64,000 bases of DNA from Marinobacter salarius (GTDB lineage Bacteria; Pseudomonadota; Gammaproteobacteria; Pseudomonadales; Oleiphilaceae), in the NCBI RefSeq assembly GCF_032922745.1, contig NZ_CP136693.1:248001-312000 (forward strand), in the 5' to 3' direction. The notes beneath the pieces are model-generated. The model was not told the DNA's origin. It made no database searches and worked only from the letters and a program-made list of their open reading frames with translations. The position numbers and the translations under genes were made by a program. Below, one piece after another: positions 1 to 9,030 of this stretch (position 1 is the first letter of the stretch; every line of letters begins with the position of its first letter).

Positions 1-1
1 C

Positions 2-1213
2 GGCTGCGTGGTCTGGCCAGGGTTGGTGAATACCCACCATCACCTTGCCCAGTCCATCATGAAGGGCGTACCGGAAGGGCTGAATCAGGATCTTGGAGGC
101 TGGCTCAGCAGCGTACCCTACCGCTTCTGGCCAAAGGTGACGCCAGAACTTATGTACCATGCCGCTCGTCTGGGACTGTATGAACTGATTCGTTCCGGCG
201 CCACCACTTGCGCCGACCACCATTACCTTTACCACAGCACCACCAGCTCGGAGTTGGAAGACGCCGTCTGGCAGGCCGCCGAGGAACTCGGCATCCGGAT
301 GGTTCTGTGCCGGGGCAGCGCCACGGAAACCGGCTCCCATGAAGGCATGATCGAACACAAGATCGAGCCGGAAAGTATCGACCAAATCATCGACCGCCTC
401 GACACAACCCGAAAAAAACACCATCAAGCCGGGCCAGACGCCATGAAAAAACTGGTTGTGGCGCCGACCAGCCTGATCCATTCCAGTTCTCCGGAAGGCC
501 TGAAAGCCCAGGCGCAATGGGCACGGGAAAACAAACTGAGAATGCACTCGCACTTGCTGGAGGTAGACTTCGACGAAATTCAGGCCCATAAGAGATATGG
601 TCAGAGCGCGATCGATTATGCGGAATCCTGCGGTTGGCTGGGGAAGGACGTCTGGTACGCGCATCTGGTTCACAGTGACGCTCATGCCATCGAACGCCTC
701 GCCGCCACCCAGACCGGCATCGCGCACTGCCCCACCTCAAACTGCCGCCTTGGCAGCGGGATTGCCCCGGTGATCCTGATGGCTGAAGCCGGTGTGCCCA
801 TTTCCCTGGGAGTAGACGGTTCGGCCTCTGCCGAATCCGGATCGATGCTGCAGGAACTGAACCTGACCTGGTTAATTCACCGGGCTCAGAACGGGCCCGA
901 TGCCACGACACTGGAGCAGGTTCTTGAATGGGGAAGCCAGGGTGGCGCAGACCTCCTTGGTCTGGAAAATACCGGTAGCCTGGCCGTCGGAAAAGCGGCG
1001 GACCTGGTGCTGTATGACGTCAACAATCCACGCTTTGCAGGCGTGCACGCTCCACTGATGTCACCGCTTATGTGCGGTGAGCCGGTACACGTCAAGCACA
1101 GTTTTATACACGGCAAGCGCATCGTCAGCGACGGATGTGTCGCCGGCCTTGACGAAGCGGACTTGACACGAAGCGTCCGGAATAGCGTTGCGGCACTCCT
1201 GAAAAACGCCTGA
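2..1213 (+). CDS. Amidohydrolase, 8-oxoguanine deaminase-like (5' partial)
   Basis: The frame is open to the left window edge, so the N-terminus (roughly the first 50 residues by comparison with the paralogue at 55799-57154) is missing; the first in-frame GTG at 8 lies inside the conserved strand before the metal site and is unlikely to be the start. Metal ligands of the TRZ/ATZ amidohydrolase fold are visible: NTHHH near the beginning, MHSHLLE mid-protein, a later His in YAHLVHSD, HCPTSN, and the Asp of GVDGSAS. The family deaminates purine-like rings (8-oxoguanine, isoxanthopterin) in the cytoplasm. It ends at a strong terminator and faces a BMP-type binding protein, which fits nucleobase salvage or catabolism. 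The exact substrate cannot be read from sequence; isoxanthopterin deaminase is a real alternative. Confidence 0.85.
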   Translation, partial: GCVVWPGLVNTHHHLAQSIMKGVPEGLNQDLGGWLSSVPYRFWPKVTPELMYHAARLGLYELIRSGATTCADHHYLYHSTTSSELEDAVWQAAEELGIRMVLCRGSATETGSHEGMIEHKIEPESIDQIIDRLDTTRKKHHQAGPDAMKKLVVAPTSLIHSSSPEGLKAQAQWARENKLRMHSHLLEVDFDEIQAHKRYGQSAIDYAESCGWLGKDVWYAHLVHSDAHAIERLAATQTGIAHCPTSNCRLGSGIAPVILMAEAGVPISLGVDGSASAESGSMLQELNLTWLIHRAQNGPDATTLEQVLEWGSQGGADLLGLENTGSLAVGKAADLVLYDVNNPRFAGVHAPLMSPLMCGEPVHVKHSFIHGKRIVSDGCVAGLDEADLTRSVRNSVAALLKNA

Positions 1214-1231
1214 ACAAGCACTTCCCATAAT

Positions 1232-1264
1232 AAAGCCGGCAGGCCACTTACCTGCTGGCTTTTT
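1232..1264. terminator. Bidirectional factor-independent terminator
   Basis: A 12-bp stem (AAAGCCGGCAGG pairing with CCTGCTGGCTTT, one G-T pair) closes an 8-nt loop and is followed by a T run on the + strand. On the - strand it is followed by an A/T-rich stretch. It sits between the convergent amidohydrolase and BMP-protein genes and probably serves both. Confidence 0.85.
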
Positions 1265-1284
1265 ATGGGCAAAAGCGCAAGCTT

Positions 1285-2352
1285 TTATTGCGGCAGCGTA
1301 GCGGTCATACCTTCAACGTACCAGTTCATGCCAGCCAACTCTTCCTTGGTCATTGAAACACCTTCAGGCACCCGAAGTTCGCCCGACTGGTCTTTCAGGG
1401 GACCAGTGAACGGATGGAACTCACCCTTGTCGATTGACTCCATTACCGAATTCACTTTGGCGCGCTGTTCATCGGTCAGGCGCTCTGAGATACCAACCAC
1501 CTGAATCACGTCGTCAGAAATCCCGCCCCAGTAATCGGCCGGCTCCCAGGCCCCGTCCATGACCGACTGCACGGTATCGATATAGTACGGCGCCCAGTCA
1601 TTTACCACAGACAACAGGTGCGCATCGCCACCAAACTTCCGCATATCAGAGGCCTGACCAACACCCCAATTGCCTCGCTTGTCTGCTGCAATCAGCGGTG
1701 CCGGGCTGTCGGTGTGCTGAATAATCACGTCTACCCCCTGGTCCATCAGGGCATTGGCTGCATCAGCTTCTTTAGCCGGGTCGAACCAGGTGTTGACCCA
1801 AACGACCTTGAGCTCAATATCCGGATTCACCTCCTTGGCACCCAAGTACACGGCGTTGATGTCGCGAATGACTTCTGGAATAGGGAAAGAGGCGATATAG
1901 CCCAGGGTATCGGTTTCGGTCACCAGACCAGCGGCCGTTCCAGTGACATAGCGACCTTCATAGGTGACGGACAAGTAGGTGCCAAGGTTTTCACCTCGCT
2001 TGTACCCCGTGGCATGCAGGAAGGTAATGTCGGGAAATTGCTCTGCTACACGGGCCGTCGGATTCATGAATCCAAAGGAGGTGGTGAAGATTACATCATT
2101 GCCGGCCTGAGCGAGTCGCCGAATGGTACGCTCTGCGTCAGCACCCTCACTCACGTTCTCGACATAGGTGGTAGACACTTTATCGCCAAAATGCTCTTCA
2201 AGGGCCAGACGCCCCAAGTCATGCTGATAGCTCCAGCCGTGATCCCCGACGGGACCAACGTAAACGAAGCCAACCTTCATGGGGTCTTCTGCCAGTACGG
2301 ACATGGACATACTGAGTGTGGCAGCAAGTACCAGGCTAGATTTGGGTTTCAT
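1285..2352 (-). CDS. BMP/PnrA family ABC transporter substrate-binding protein
   Basis: A 355-residue secreted binding protein of the Med/PnrA (BMP) family, which typically captures purine nucleosides or nucleobases for an ABC importer. The ATG at 2352 is chosen because AGGAG lies 7-8 nt upstream; an ATG nine codons earlier lacks such a site. A signal peptide is clear (MKPKSS, hydrophobic core, SVLA then EDP). The mature part begins KVGFVYVGPVGDHGW, typical of the family, and FTTSFGFMNP and IQHTDSPAP are ligand-pocket-like segments. The ATPase and permease genes are not in the window and may lie beyond the left edge or elsewhere. Proximity to an 8-oxoguanine deaminase-like enzyme supports a purine ligand, but that is inference. 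Confidence 0.88.
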   Translation of the reverse strand: MKPKSSLVLAATLSMSMSVLAEDPMKVGFVYVGPVGDHGWSYQHDLGRLALEEHFGDKVSTTYVENVSEGADAERTIRRLAQAGNDVIFTTSFGFMNPTARVAEQFPDITFLHATGYKRGENLGTYLSVTYEGRYVTGTAAGLVTETDTLGYIASFPIPEVIRDINAVYLGAKEVNPDIELKVVWVNTWFDPAKEADAANALMDQGVDVIIQHTDSPAPLIAADKRGNWGVGQASDMRKFGGDAHLLSVVNDWAPYYIDTVQSVMDGAWEPADYWGGISDDVIQVVGISERLTDEQRAKVNSVMESIDKGEFHPFTGPLKDQSGELRVPEGVSMTKEELAGMNWYVEGMTATLPQ

Positions 2353-3009
2353 GGATAATCTCCTGAGCTTTTGTTTCATTTCGCGTTTTGGTTTAAATCG
2401 CTTACTAGACGGTCACAGCAAAAAGCTGGCCAACTGCTCAGGTTTTTCAGTCCATTGTTTTAACTAACATTTATGAAAGCTTCACCCCGCTCCAAGAAAT
2501 ACCGGGCACCAACTTGGATCAGTTTCTTCTGACTGCACCTCAACGACTCGTTTACCTTCGCTAGGGTGAACTCCATCCAGCGCAGCGAATCAAAGGTCAT
2601 TCTTGAGGAATCAGAAATTCTCACTCGGGAGTACCACGGGGTTCCAGCCCTTTCCACAACCGATTTTACCACGACAGATCCCTTTTCAATCTTGATCGGA
2701 AAATCTGCTTTTCCAGCTCGTCATGGTTCATCTGCGCTAATGCCTGCCTCTTCGCCTAAACTCGGAACTCGCGAAGCCAACAACAACGTGACCCGGCGAT
2801 CGGGCTTGTGGCAGTCTTTAAGATCATCACCTCTCTTGCCTTTGCAACCTTGCCCGGTCACCGAGCTATCCTCGCCGTGGGCCGTGTCGTTACCGTAAGC
2901 TCTTCAGGTTCTGGTTCATGCTCTGGTGCGAGCTCAGCCACGACCTGTGGCTGCCCGGTGATGCTCACATCACATTCCGACACAGCCAGTTCTTTCGTCC
3001 ACTCTGTGG
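2353..3009. other. Gene-poor interval, probable degraded sequence
   Basis: About 650 bases without a convincing gene. A 70-codon open frame on the - strand (2460-2672) has no recognisable domain and no good ribosome site. The stretch next to 3009 has short open fragments on the - strand that look like debris beyond the broken adhesin gene. The promoter of the BMP protein gene must lie near 2360-2460; I could not assign clear -35/-10 boxes. No tRNA or repeat was seen. Confidence 0.5.
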
Positions 3010-5108
3010 TTCTCCAGAACCAGCGTGCCTTCGCCGGTTTTCATCAAGCCGTTGTTGCCGCTGATCACACTGTCGATGGTGGCCTGATAGCCACTACTGG
3101 CCGTCGGCTTCCACCGCGCCATCCACATCAGATACCTTTACGGTGCCGGCATCCCCCGCAAAGATGGCAAAGCCGGGGCTGGGGATCATGGGACCGGTGA
3201 CAGAACCGTTGGCATCGGTCCAGACGGAATTCGTCGCTGTCCAGGTGCCGTCGCCGCCGCCCTGGGTAGTGCCGCTGGCCAGGCCGTTGGCGTTCCAGAA
3301 ATTCAACGTGGTGCCACCGGTGTTGATCAGGTTGATCTGTTTGTCGCCGGTAAGGTATTGCAGGCCGTAGGACGGATCCGGGCTGGCCAGCTGCAGGCCA
3401 CCGTTGCTTCCGGAAAGGGAGCCGGTGTAATCAAACAGGCGGTACAGGCCCCGACCAAAGCTGCCGGTGTCGTTCAGGGTCAGCGTGGCACCATTGATAG
3501 CCAGATCGCCGTTGATGGAAACACTGTCGCTGGAGCCCGGTGTCGAGAAATCAACGCTTGGCGCACCAAACTCGAAATCCAGCAGGCTGCCCTGGGCCAG
3601 GGTCAGGTTGCCGTCGACGGTGAGCGTGCCCAAGCCTTCGCCCGGCGCCAGGGTGGCCGCCGGATTGCACCGTGGTATTGCCCAGTGCGCCGCTGCCGCC
3701 CAGCAGGCCACCTCTGTTCACGGTAAAACCCACCCCATTCATGACGCCGTTCTTGATCAGGTTACCGTCACCAGAAATTGCACCGTCATAGAGGTAGTCG
3801 TTGGCCCGATTGATTTCCAGGGTGCTGACACGACTGAAGTGCAGATCCCCCACAATGGAACCGGTATTGCCGCCGGCACCAAGGGAAAGGCTCGCACCAT
3901 TGTTAAGAACGGCAGAGCCAGTAAAGGTATGGTCGCCAGTCCAGATAACGTCCGAGCCAATCAGACCGAAGTGCCCCCCCTCACTCACCCACCAGTCCTG
4001 GGCAGTGCCTTCCGTTAACGTCCAGGCGCTGCCACCGGCTTTTTCAAAAGATTCGAATCCACGAAAAATATCGGAGGCATCCGTTCCAACTAACGAAGTA
4101 TCAAAGGTGCCATCAGCGCTGCCGCCCAGTGCCAACACATCATTACTGCCATTAGCCTGCACATTGCCGCCCAGGCTATAACCGTTTTCCAGGGTCAGGC
4201 GATTGTCACCACTGACAAAGTGAACCGCCGTTGCTTGGTTGGCACTCGCATTGACCGTACCGACCTGGGTCACCGCCAGGGCGGAATCGGTGATGCAGTA
4301 ACCACCCACGCCATCTGTGCCCGTTGTGTCACCGCTTCCGCCTGTTCCGCCGTCACCACCCAGCACCTGAGCACCGGCGTCGATACGAATATTGGCGCTG
4401 GCGTCTACCAGGATCCCTGCGCCGCCATCGCCACCTTAGCCGCCGTTACCATTAAATAGTCAGACTTCCCGCCGGCCCCGCCGTTACCGCCATGCTCAAA
4501 AGGCGGAGGGCTGCTGCCCACAATCACCGGCACGGCACCAAAGTCGAACCCTGTGGTGGAAAGCGGCGTTCCGGTTACATTCGCCAGCTCCATAGACAGA
4601 AAGTTCCTGCTGCCCTGCAGATCCAGCGTAAAGCCATCCGATGCGCGATTGAAACCATAGCTGCTCATTCCATAGGGCTCCAGCACCGTATCAATCGCAC
4701 TCGCCAGTGCGATAAATCGGACACTGGTGTTAATGGTAATAATCGATATAACACCGTCGACCGTCACACTGAACTGATCACCATCATTGATGCCGGCCAG
4801 CGTTGTCAGGTCCGTTGCCCAATCTACCCCGGCAGGTAATTCAGCAGCCAAATATGGGCGCGCCCCGGTAAACAGCAGGCTCATGCCGTCGCCGCCGTCT
4901 CCGCCGTTACTGAACAGGCTGCCATGGTAGCCATTCTCACCACGCCCCCCGGTGGTACCGTCATGGCCTGTGCCATCAGCACCATCAGGCGCGGAACAGG
5001 CCGGCACCGAGATCAACAACAGGAAAGAAAAAGTCGCGCTGGAAACAGAGTAGAATCCAACACGGGCAAGGCAATGCCCCCAATACGGCGCTGAATGATG
5101 AGCGACAT
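3010..5108 (-). pseudogene. Broken autotransporter-type adhesin passenger
   Basis: Reading 5108 to 3010 on the - strand, at least four frame segments make one interrupted protein. A possible start at 5108 (MSLIIQRR) shifts near 5040 into FSFLLLISVPACSAPDG, a signal-like stretch. The next segment is rich in GGDGG and GGNGGAGG repeats. A frameshift near 4455 and an in-frame TAA at 4436-4438 break it again, another shift lies near 3665 (NTTVQSG to ATLAPGEG), and a last one near 3090 leads to GNNGLMKTGEGTLVLEN. That last motif and WTATNSVWTDANG are typical of autotransporter-associated beta-strand repeats. No C-terminal beta-barrel remains: the 3' part is lost near 3010. The product would have been a surface or secreted glycine-rich adhesin. 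Scattered lesions argue for real decay rather than one sequencing error. Confidence 0.8.
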
Positions 5109-5277
5109 AACGACTCCGACATATAATTTTCTGTTATAAGCGATGTAGGGTAGAAGGCGGGATGGGCAAGAACTACTTATTGTTTTTATCACTTTCCGGA
5201 GTTTTATCATTTTTCGCCGCAGTCATACGCCGGCCAAGGGCGGGAAACCCTAGAAACACAAATCATGGCGCATCATC

Positions 5278-6233
5278 ATGAAAAAGCTGGACGACCTTTC
5301 ATTGCAGGGCAGCATTCATACTTTGAATATGTCCGGCGGGAACACTTTTGATATCCCCGGCGTTCGTGGGCGCATGGAGCGGCTTCAGTTTGCCAGTGGC
5401 ATTGTGTTGACCGGCTGGAATACGAGGTGCTGGAAGACTGTTTTCTTGACATGCAGGGATCCTCTACCGAACCCTGGTTCGAGAGCGCCCTGCATCTACA
5501 GGGACAGTCGGAACTGGCTTGCCCCAATGGGGAGCGCCATACGCTCCACCCTGACGCGGCCTTGCTGATGCGCGTTTACCAGCAGGGCTCGCAGTTCCAA
5601 CTGCACAAAGGGCAACTGGTTCGTCATGTTGGTGCGTCTTCCACATTGAGCACATTGCGCCCACGCTTCGGCGGCAATTTGCCCGCCACCCTCAAGGCAT
5701 TTGACGTGCCCTATGGGGATAGCTGCCATATTCGCACCATGACGCCGAGCGCGCGTTTACGGCAACTGGGCTCTGGATTGTTTTCTCACCACGCCAATGG
5801 CGCTTGCCGCGACTTGAAGCTGGAAGCCATCGCCAACCTCTTTTTGTCTGAACTGATTGAAGGATTTGAGGAAGGCTCCGACGCCGATGACACACTGCCG
5901 CCGTGGGAAGAGCAGGCCTACCAGGATCTTCTGGATCAGATTAGCGGCGCCCTGGACTCCACGCTGTCCATCCCGGCCCTGGCCGATCGGGTGGGACTGA
6001 CCGAACGCCGACTGGACCAGTTGTTCAAACAAAAGCACGACCAGACTTGCGCCGAATTTATCCGCAATGAACGCATGAAGCTGGCTCTTCGTCTTCTGGA
6101 AGACGGCAGCCACCCTGTCAAAGTCGTGGCAGACAAGGTCGGCTACGGTTATGTGAGTAACTTTTCCCGCGCCTACCGAGCCCGTTTTGGTGAAACACCA
6201 GCACGGACTCTGCGTCGCGGTGCGTCCGAGTAA
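5278..6233 (+). pseudogene. AraC family regulator with a single frameshift
   Basis: Two overlapping frames make one AraC/XylS regulator. The first (from 5278, MKKLDDLSLQGS) carries the N-terminus up to about ASGIVLTG. The second continues as EYEVLEDCFLDM through the sensor domain to a complete C-terminal double helix-turn-helix (LSIPALADRVGLTERRLDQL, then VKVVADKVGYGYVSNFSRAY and RFGETPARTLR). One base is missing near 5408-5417. The C-terminal 268 codons are intact and could be translated from the GTG at 5427, but without the proper N-terminus. I see no strong ribosome site for either start. The arrangement resembles PchR-like regulators. It is unclear whether this is true inactivation or a sequence error; the broken genes on both sides favour decay. 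Confidence 0.65.
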
Positions 6234-6286
6234 CGGGGTAGAACCCGTATCCGCTAGAGAATAAGTGGACACTATCGATAACCTGA

Positions 6287-6496
6287 TCACGGTTGATCAT
6301 CCGGCAGCGCACCTTCTTCACATTTCGTGCAGTCAAGCTCAAGCCCCAGCATCGACTCTCTACCTACCGCCGAAGTGACCCAAGGGCGGTTCACCCAAGG
6401 CGGCGAATGACGCACATGCTGATTATGGCCGCATGCCAACTGAGCGACCCAGTGGTTTTCCTTGTCTTTGTGATAGCCAGTGATGGGTTGTTTCAT
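6287..6496 (-). CDS. DUF3565 family small protein
   Basis: A 69-residue protein starting MKQPITGYHKD and containing HWVAQLACGHNQHVRH, PPWVNRPWV and a late CTKC, the pattern of the DUF3565 family. The Cys/His set (CGH, H, CTKC) suggests a small metal-binding fold; the function is unknown. The ATG at 6496 is in the same frame as the end of the upstream permease remnant with no stop between them, so it could also be read as a C-terminal fusion. The family is normally a stand-alone protein, so I annotate it separately. Confidence 0.7.
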   Translation of the reverse strand: MKQPITGYHKDKENHWVAQLACGHNQHVRHSPPWVNRPWVTSAVGRESMLGLELDCTKCEEGALPDDQP

Positions 6497-7291
6497 AAGT
6501 TCCGATCCTACCCTGTTTCCTCGCACCCAAGCCGCCCGAACTGTTTCCGCAACCACACCCGCCAGAAGCCCGAACAAGGGGTCGGCCCAGACGGTCACCA
6601 GTGCGGTTGTCGCGATAACCGGCCAGCAAGACGGCTTCGCGGCCCAGAGACGCCTGGACATGGCGAGCTCTACAGCCGCTACCAACAACAAGGCCCCGAG
6701 ACCCACCACCGGAATGGCAGCGATCAATGATAGCCCCCCGGCAGGAAAGCAACCATGAGCAAAGCGGTTCCCAGCACAATGGGAGCCATGCCGGTTCCGG
6801 CACCGAAACGATGGTGCGCGGCCACGCCTCCGGCGCCATGACACATGGGCAGGGCGCCGAGCGGAACGAGAAACAGGTTCGCCAAGCCCGTCGTCACCGA
6901 CAGTCGGGCTGGCGACACGCGATGAGATTGCTCACCGAAGTAATCCCCAACCACCAAGGCGGTCAGTACGATGGCATTGGTGATCGTAAGCGCCAGTTGA
7001 GGGAACACCAGCATGGACATCGCCTGCTGCCAGCACACCGCTGGCGACCAGGCTCTGGGACGTCACCTCGGTGGTCAGCAACAACGCAGCAACCGCTCTC
7101 ATGGGTTGTACCGGCATCGGCAGCCGATAGTACAACCCCGTTGCAATGTAGAACGCGGCAAACCCCAGCAGTACGGGTATCGGTGGCAACCCTGCCACGC
7201 CAATTGCCCCCAGACTCAGTGGCAGCAGGGTACCGATATCACCCAGCGCCCCGCTGACCTCCTTCACAGAATCTTTCGGGTTTAAGGGCAT
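6497..7291 (-). pseudogene. MOT1-type molybdate/sulfate permease, deleted and frameshifted
   Basis: The N-terminal part (ATG at 7291, preceded by AGGAG) shows the family hallmarks GALGDIGTLLPL, GFAAFYIATGLYYR and MPVQPMRAVAALL. Near 7015 the frame changes and the protein jumps straight to the C-terminal half (FPQLALTITNAIVL, PMCHGAGGVAAHHRFGA). From memory of the family, about 150 middle residues are missing, so this is an internal deletion with a shift. A second frameshift lies at a run of six G at about 6736-6741, after which LSLIAAIPVVGLGALLL and the final helices follow. The product cannot be functional. The gene lay directly behind the PBP-like regulator, so it was probably a molybdate or tungstate uptake gene made redundant by tupBCA. 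Confidence 0.8.
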
Positions 7292-7330
7292 GCGCGCTCC
7301 TGATTCTTGGCCAGTTTTTATTGGCAACTC

Positions 7331-8215
7331 TCACGCGTTATATACGACATGCCCCAACTCGGTGATGTCGTAACCGCCCAACGCCTCGGCGCGCTGGACG
7401 AAGCGCTCGCTACCGGCAAACGCCAGCAGCCTCTGCATGGCCGGATCAAAATAGTGGCGCCGGCGCATAGCCAGATCAAAATGCTCCTGCTGCAGAGATA
7501 TAAAAGCGAGCCCCTGGCGCCGCGCCGCCGCTTCGATTCCCACGCCAACATCCGATTCGCCCTGTCGAATGGCCAAGGCGAGATCGTCTTCGCTAAGCGA
7601 CGGATGTGTTGCCCACGTGAGGTGTTCGGCATCTATGCGGTGTCGAGCAAGCAAGCTCTGCAGTAAATGGCTAACGCCGGCATCAGGCTGGCGATGCGCG
7701 AGACGTATGCCCGGGCGAGCGATATCCTCCAAACGGGCGAGTCGGTGAGGGTTATCGGCGGCTAACAGGAGCCCCTGCTGGCGCTTCGCCCAGCGAATCA
7801 GCACCAGGTCACGCATGCCGCTCAGCCCCAACGTGACAGGATCATTGTAGTCCCGGCTGTCAGCATGCCAGATATGCATTCCCGCGAGCATTGCGCGACC
7901 GGCGATCAACCGTTGTACGCCATCACCACTCCCCTGGCACAGCAGCGCCAGTTCGGCGCCGCTCTCTTTCACCGCCCACTCCAACAATGGATCCTGGCTG
8001 CCTGCCAGGACCGGCGGGGTCGGCGAACTGACGGCGTCGTCGCCCTCAAGATGGTTCATCAACCACAGATCAATACGCTGGCGTGGAAACAACAGCTTTC
8101 CGGTCACCCGCACACAGGGAATGACGCCCTGGCTGACCAGATCATAGACTTTGCGCTCTTTCAGGCGCAGATACTCGGCAGCTTCGGCCGTGGTGAGGTA
8201 AGCGGGAAGCGTCAT
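7331..8215 (-). CDS. HTH regulator with PBP-like sensor domain, probable tungstate/molybdate regulator
   Basis: The 294-residue protein has an N-terminal excisionase-type helix-turn-helix (YLTTAEAAEYLRLKERKVYDLV, about residues 6-27, followed by a wing RVTGKLLFPRQRIDLWL). The C-terminal two thirds resemble a periplasmic binding protein of the PBP_like type (LIAGRAMLAGMHIWHADSRDYN, GESDVGVGIEAAARRQGL). Proteins of this architecture often sense oxyanions such as molybdate or tungstate and act in the cytoplasm. It is divergent from tupB across 116 bp and upstream of the MOT1 remnant on its own strand, so I infer control of both. No palindromic operator was obvious. Confidence 0.8.
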   Translation of the reverse strand: MTLPAYLTTAEAAEYLRLKERKVYDLVSQGVIPCVRVTGKLLFPRQRIDLWLMNHLEGDDAVSSPTPPVLAGSQDPLLEWAVKESGAELALLCQGSGDGVQRLIAGRAMLAGMHIWHADSRDYNDPVTLGLSGMRDLVLIRWAKRQQGLLLAADNPHRLARLEDIARPGIRLAHRQPDAGVSHLLQSLLARHRIDAEHLTWATHPSLSEDDLALAIRQGESDVGVGIEAAARRQGLAFISLQQEHFDLAMRRRHYFDPAMQRLLAFAGSERFVQRAEALGGYDITELGHVVYNA

Positions 8216-8331
8216 TGATCTCTCCTACCGCCTGGAAAAGCACTAAACTGTTTTTAGCTGCATATTTTTCAACAGGCTGTGCAAAGCGTAGTCAGAAACT
8301 CCACGATGCTCAATAACAAGGAGACGCAGCT
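8216..8331. promoter_or_regulatory. tupB: Divergent control region between regulator and tupB
   Basis: A 116-bp A/T-richer gap between divergent genes that must hold both promoters and probably the regulator's binding site. AGGAG at about 8319-8323 is the ribosome site of tupB. A loose direct repeat (GCTGCAT and GCTGTGC, about 8258-8284) is the only candidate element I can point to. Confidence 0.4.
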
Positions 8332-9030
8332 GTGGAAAATAATGCGTTTTACGTAGCGCTGTCGCTACTGCTAAACCTCGACGCTTCGCTCTTTCAGATC
8401 GTAGCGCTTTCGCTGCAGGTGTCGCTTCTGGCGGTACTGATCGCGGCTGTGCTGGGGTTTCCCCTCGGGGCGGCGGTGGCACTGTGGCGCTTCCCCGGGC
8501 GCAGCGTCATGATTGTCGTGCTCAATGCCCTGATGGGATTGCCGCCGGTGGTGGCTGGGCTCGCCGTCTATTTACTGCTCTCGCGAGCCGGCCCGCTGGG
8601 TGAGTGGGGGTTCCTGTTTACACCCGGGGCCATGGTCATTGCCCAGGTGGTACTGGTGTTACCGATTCTGGCCGCGCTCTCGCGCCAGAAGGTGGAAGAG
8701 CTTCTGGGTGAATACCGCGAGCAGTTTATGTCACTGGGTATGTCCCGCTCACGCATGATGCCCACCCTGCTGTGGGATGCCCGTTTTGCGCTATTGACTG
8801 TTCTGCTCGCCGGCTTTGGCCGCGCCAGCGCCGAAGTGGGCGCGGTGATGATGGTGGGCGGCAATATTGATGGGGTCACGCGGGTCATGACCACCGCCAT
8901 TGTGCTGGAAACCGGCAAGGGCAACCTGCCCTTGGCGCTGGGGCTGGGAATCGTGCTGCTGACGCTGGTCATGCTGATCAACGCAGGTGCCTTTTTGGTA
9001 GGTGAACTGACCAGAAGGCGGATAGGATGA
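8332..9030 (+). CDS. tupB: Tungstate ABC transporter permease
   Basis: A 232-residue inner-membrane permease with five to six hydrophobic segments and the cytoplasmic EAA-type loop (about residues 115-160, ending SRSRMMPTLLWDARF). AEVGAVMMVGGNIDG is characteristic of the TupB/WtpB/ModB group. The start is a GTG at 8332, nine bases after AGGAG. It overlaps tupC by 4 bases (ATGA), which indicates translational coupling. With TupC and TupA it forms a high-affinity tungstate (or molybdate) importer. The neighbouring FDH and Mo/W-cofactor genes explain the need for it. Confidence 0.92.
   Translation: MENNAFYVALSLLLNLDASLFQIVALSLQVSLLAVLIAAVLGFPLGAAVALWRFPGRSVMIVVLNALMGLPPVVAGLAVYLLLSRAGPLGEWGFLFTPGAMVIAQVVLVLPILAALSRQKVEELLGEYREQFMSLGMSRSRMMPTLLWDARFALLTVLLAGFGRASAEVGAVMMVGGNIDGVTRVMTTAIVLETGKGNLPLALGLGIVLLTLVMLINAGAFLVGELTRRRIG

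Noticed and set aside
2460..2672. 70-codon - strand frame in the gap after the BMP gene
   Set aside because: No family, no ribosome site and located beside degraded DNA; not enough to call a gene.
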